From Pogonophryne albipinna (Eukaryota > Chordata > Actinopteri > Perciformes > Artedidraconidae): 64,000 nt of DNA. The number at the start of each line of letters is the position of its first letter. Positions within the stretch are counted from its first letter, which is position 1. Under the pieces are notes generated by a model. That model was given only the letters and a program-made list of their open reading frames with translations. It had not been told where the DNA came from and did no database searches. Of this stretch, positions 63,085 through 64,000 are shown piece by piece. A program made the position numbers and the translations under genes. The stretch covers positions 14,085,112-14,149,111 of the forward strand of contig CM053253.1 of NCBI GenBank assembly GCA_028583405.1. The letters run 5' to 3'.

Positions 63085-64000
63085 CTATGAGACAGAAAAC
63101 GAGAGATAAGTCACAGGGAGACTGGAGCGGGGTGACTAATTCATGGTGCACAAGGGAGTCAAAAGGTGAGTCCACACTTCAGGACTAATCAAGCCATATC
63201 CCACAAAAACTCACAAAATGTCAATGGCAGTACAACACACTGGAATGAATGAATAATTAATGCCACATGAGTCTGTGAGCAGAGTACAGATCACTTAGCA
63301 AGGGCATCACAAGGGCTGGGCCTACACCTTACCATACTCCTCAAAAGAAGTGAGATCTCTTCCAAAATCAGATTTATATACAATGAAACTTCTCTCTCAT
63401 GGGAATAGATACTGTATATGTTTTTTTGTTTTTTTAATACGCAAAAGGTCAATTGAAAGGAGAAGGACGGACAAGCTAAAGATAATATCATGCAAGTAGA
63501 ACATCTGAGACATGTAGGGAACAGTTAGTGAAGATGTAATATTTGTCAGAATATGGTTATTTGTGTTTCTATATGTAAAAGACAAATAGTATTTAGGATA
63601 TGACATCCTTACTTAGACATCAATGAAATAAGATTCAAATGTAAATAACCAGTAGGATCCTAAAGGTAAGGGAAACTTAATTTTGAACCGTAATACCCAG
63701 TTTGACGCAGAACTCTAAAGGCTTACTACCTTGTCATTATGTTAAGACTGTCATTAAAGAGCGCTGCTCAACACTGCTGCATAAATAACTGCAGAGTGCT
63801 TTGTTAAGATGCTGCATTCCTTTATAGGATGGCATTCATTGATACTTTGTTATATTGTGAAATCAAAGAGTAGGAAGATCAACACTTAAACATTTTTTTA
63901 GTATTAGGAGCTGCGGGACCTTTAATATGACCTGTTTGTAGATTCATGGCCTTTTTATCTTCTGGCAAAACACTGGTTATTTATCTAGCTTTCCTCTGTT
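63085..64000 (-). other. magi1: magi1 intron (partial)
   Basis: AT-rich intron sequence running out of the window. No further exon is recognised. Confidence 0.6.

Overview
The window is nuclear DNA of a ray-finned (teleost, probably percomorph-type) fish. Four things show this: an intronless rod rhodopsin gene (rh1), which is the known retrogene form of ray-finned fishes; split exons with GT/AG boundaries encoding the C-terminal end of the scaffold protein MAGI1; long CA/GT microsatellites; and a fish-like mix of transposons (DIRS, L2-clade LINEs, tRNA-derived SINEs, Harbinger, hAT and TTAA-inserting DNA elements). There is no bacterial gene organisation.

Layout. 1-14.8 kb is mostly unrecognised noncoding DNA holding a GT microsatellite (1.2 kb), a 2.1-kb non-autonomous DNA transposon with TTAA target duplication (2.24-4.34 kb), a LINE-tail fragment (5.6 kb) and an unnamed interspersed repeat (9.85 kb). 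At 14.84-15.44 kb the minus strand looks like a first (5' UTR) exon with a strong splice donor. It would belong to a gene lying left of the window. 16.9-19.1 kb holds a 231-bp CA microsatellite, a tRNA-derived SINE, a Harbinger-type MITE that keeps a Myb/SANT-like ORF, and a possible LTR relic. 23.87-29.89 kb is a complete but mutated DIRS-type tyrosine-recombinase retrotransposon, with inverted terminal repeats and an internal complementary region. It abuts a truncated LINE (29.89-31.98 kb). 33.25-36.83 kb contains a 93-bp fold-back element next to a 3.1-kb composite whose ~455-bp, ~97%-identical inverted arms each carry the start of a THAP zinc-finger ORF. 37.4-42.4 kb is a ~320-bp tandem duplication split by a 4.3-kb L2-clade LINE. 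44.4-49.6 kb contains a GT microsatellite, a SINE interrupted by a hAT MITE, and a CA microsatellite held between 45-bp inverted repeats.

Host genes. Rhodopsin (54,759-55,817, plus strand) is intact, 352 residues, with a recognisable photoreceptor promoter (NRL-, CRX- and TATA-like sites) and a polyadenylation signal. It carries serine at tuning site 292, which is known to shift absorption to the blue. magi1 ends in the window on the minus strand, tail to tail with rhodopsin: two exons encode its last PDZ domain, then either a long C-terminal exon ending in a PDZ-ligand-like sequence or an alternative short terminal exon. Two CTCF-type motifs lie upstream of rhodopsin. Vertebrate MAGI1 and PRICKLE2 are known neighbours with the same orientation, so the minus-strand first exon near 15 kb might be prickle2; that is inference only.

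All family calls come from reading motifs, not from database searches. Percent identities are hand estimates.
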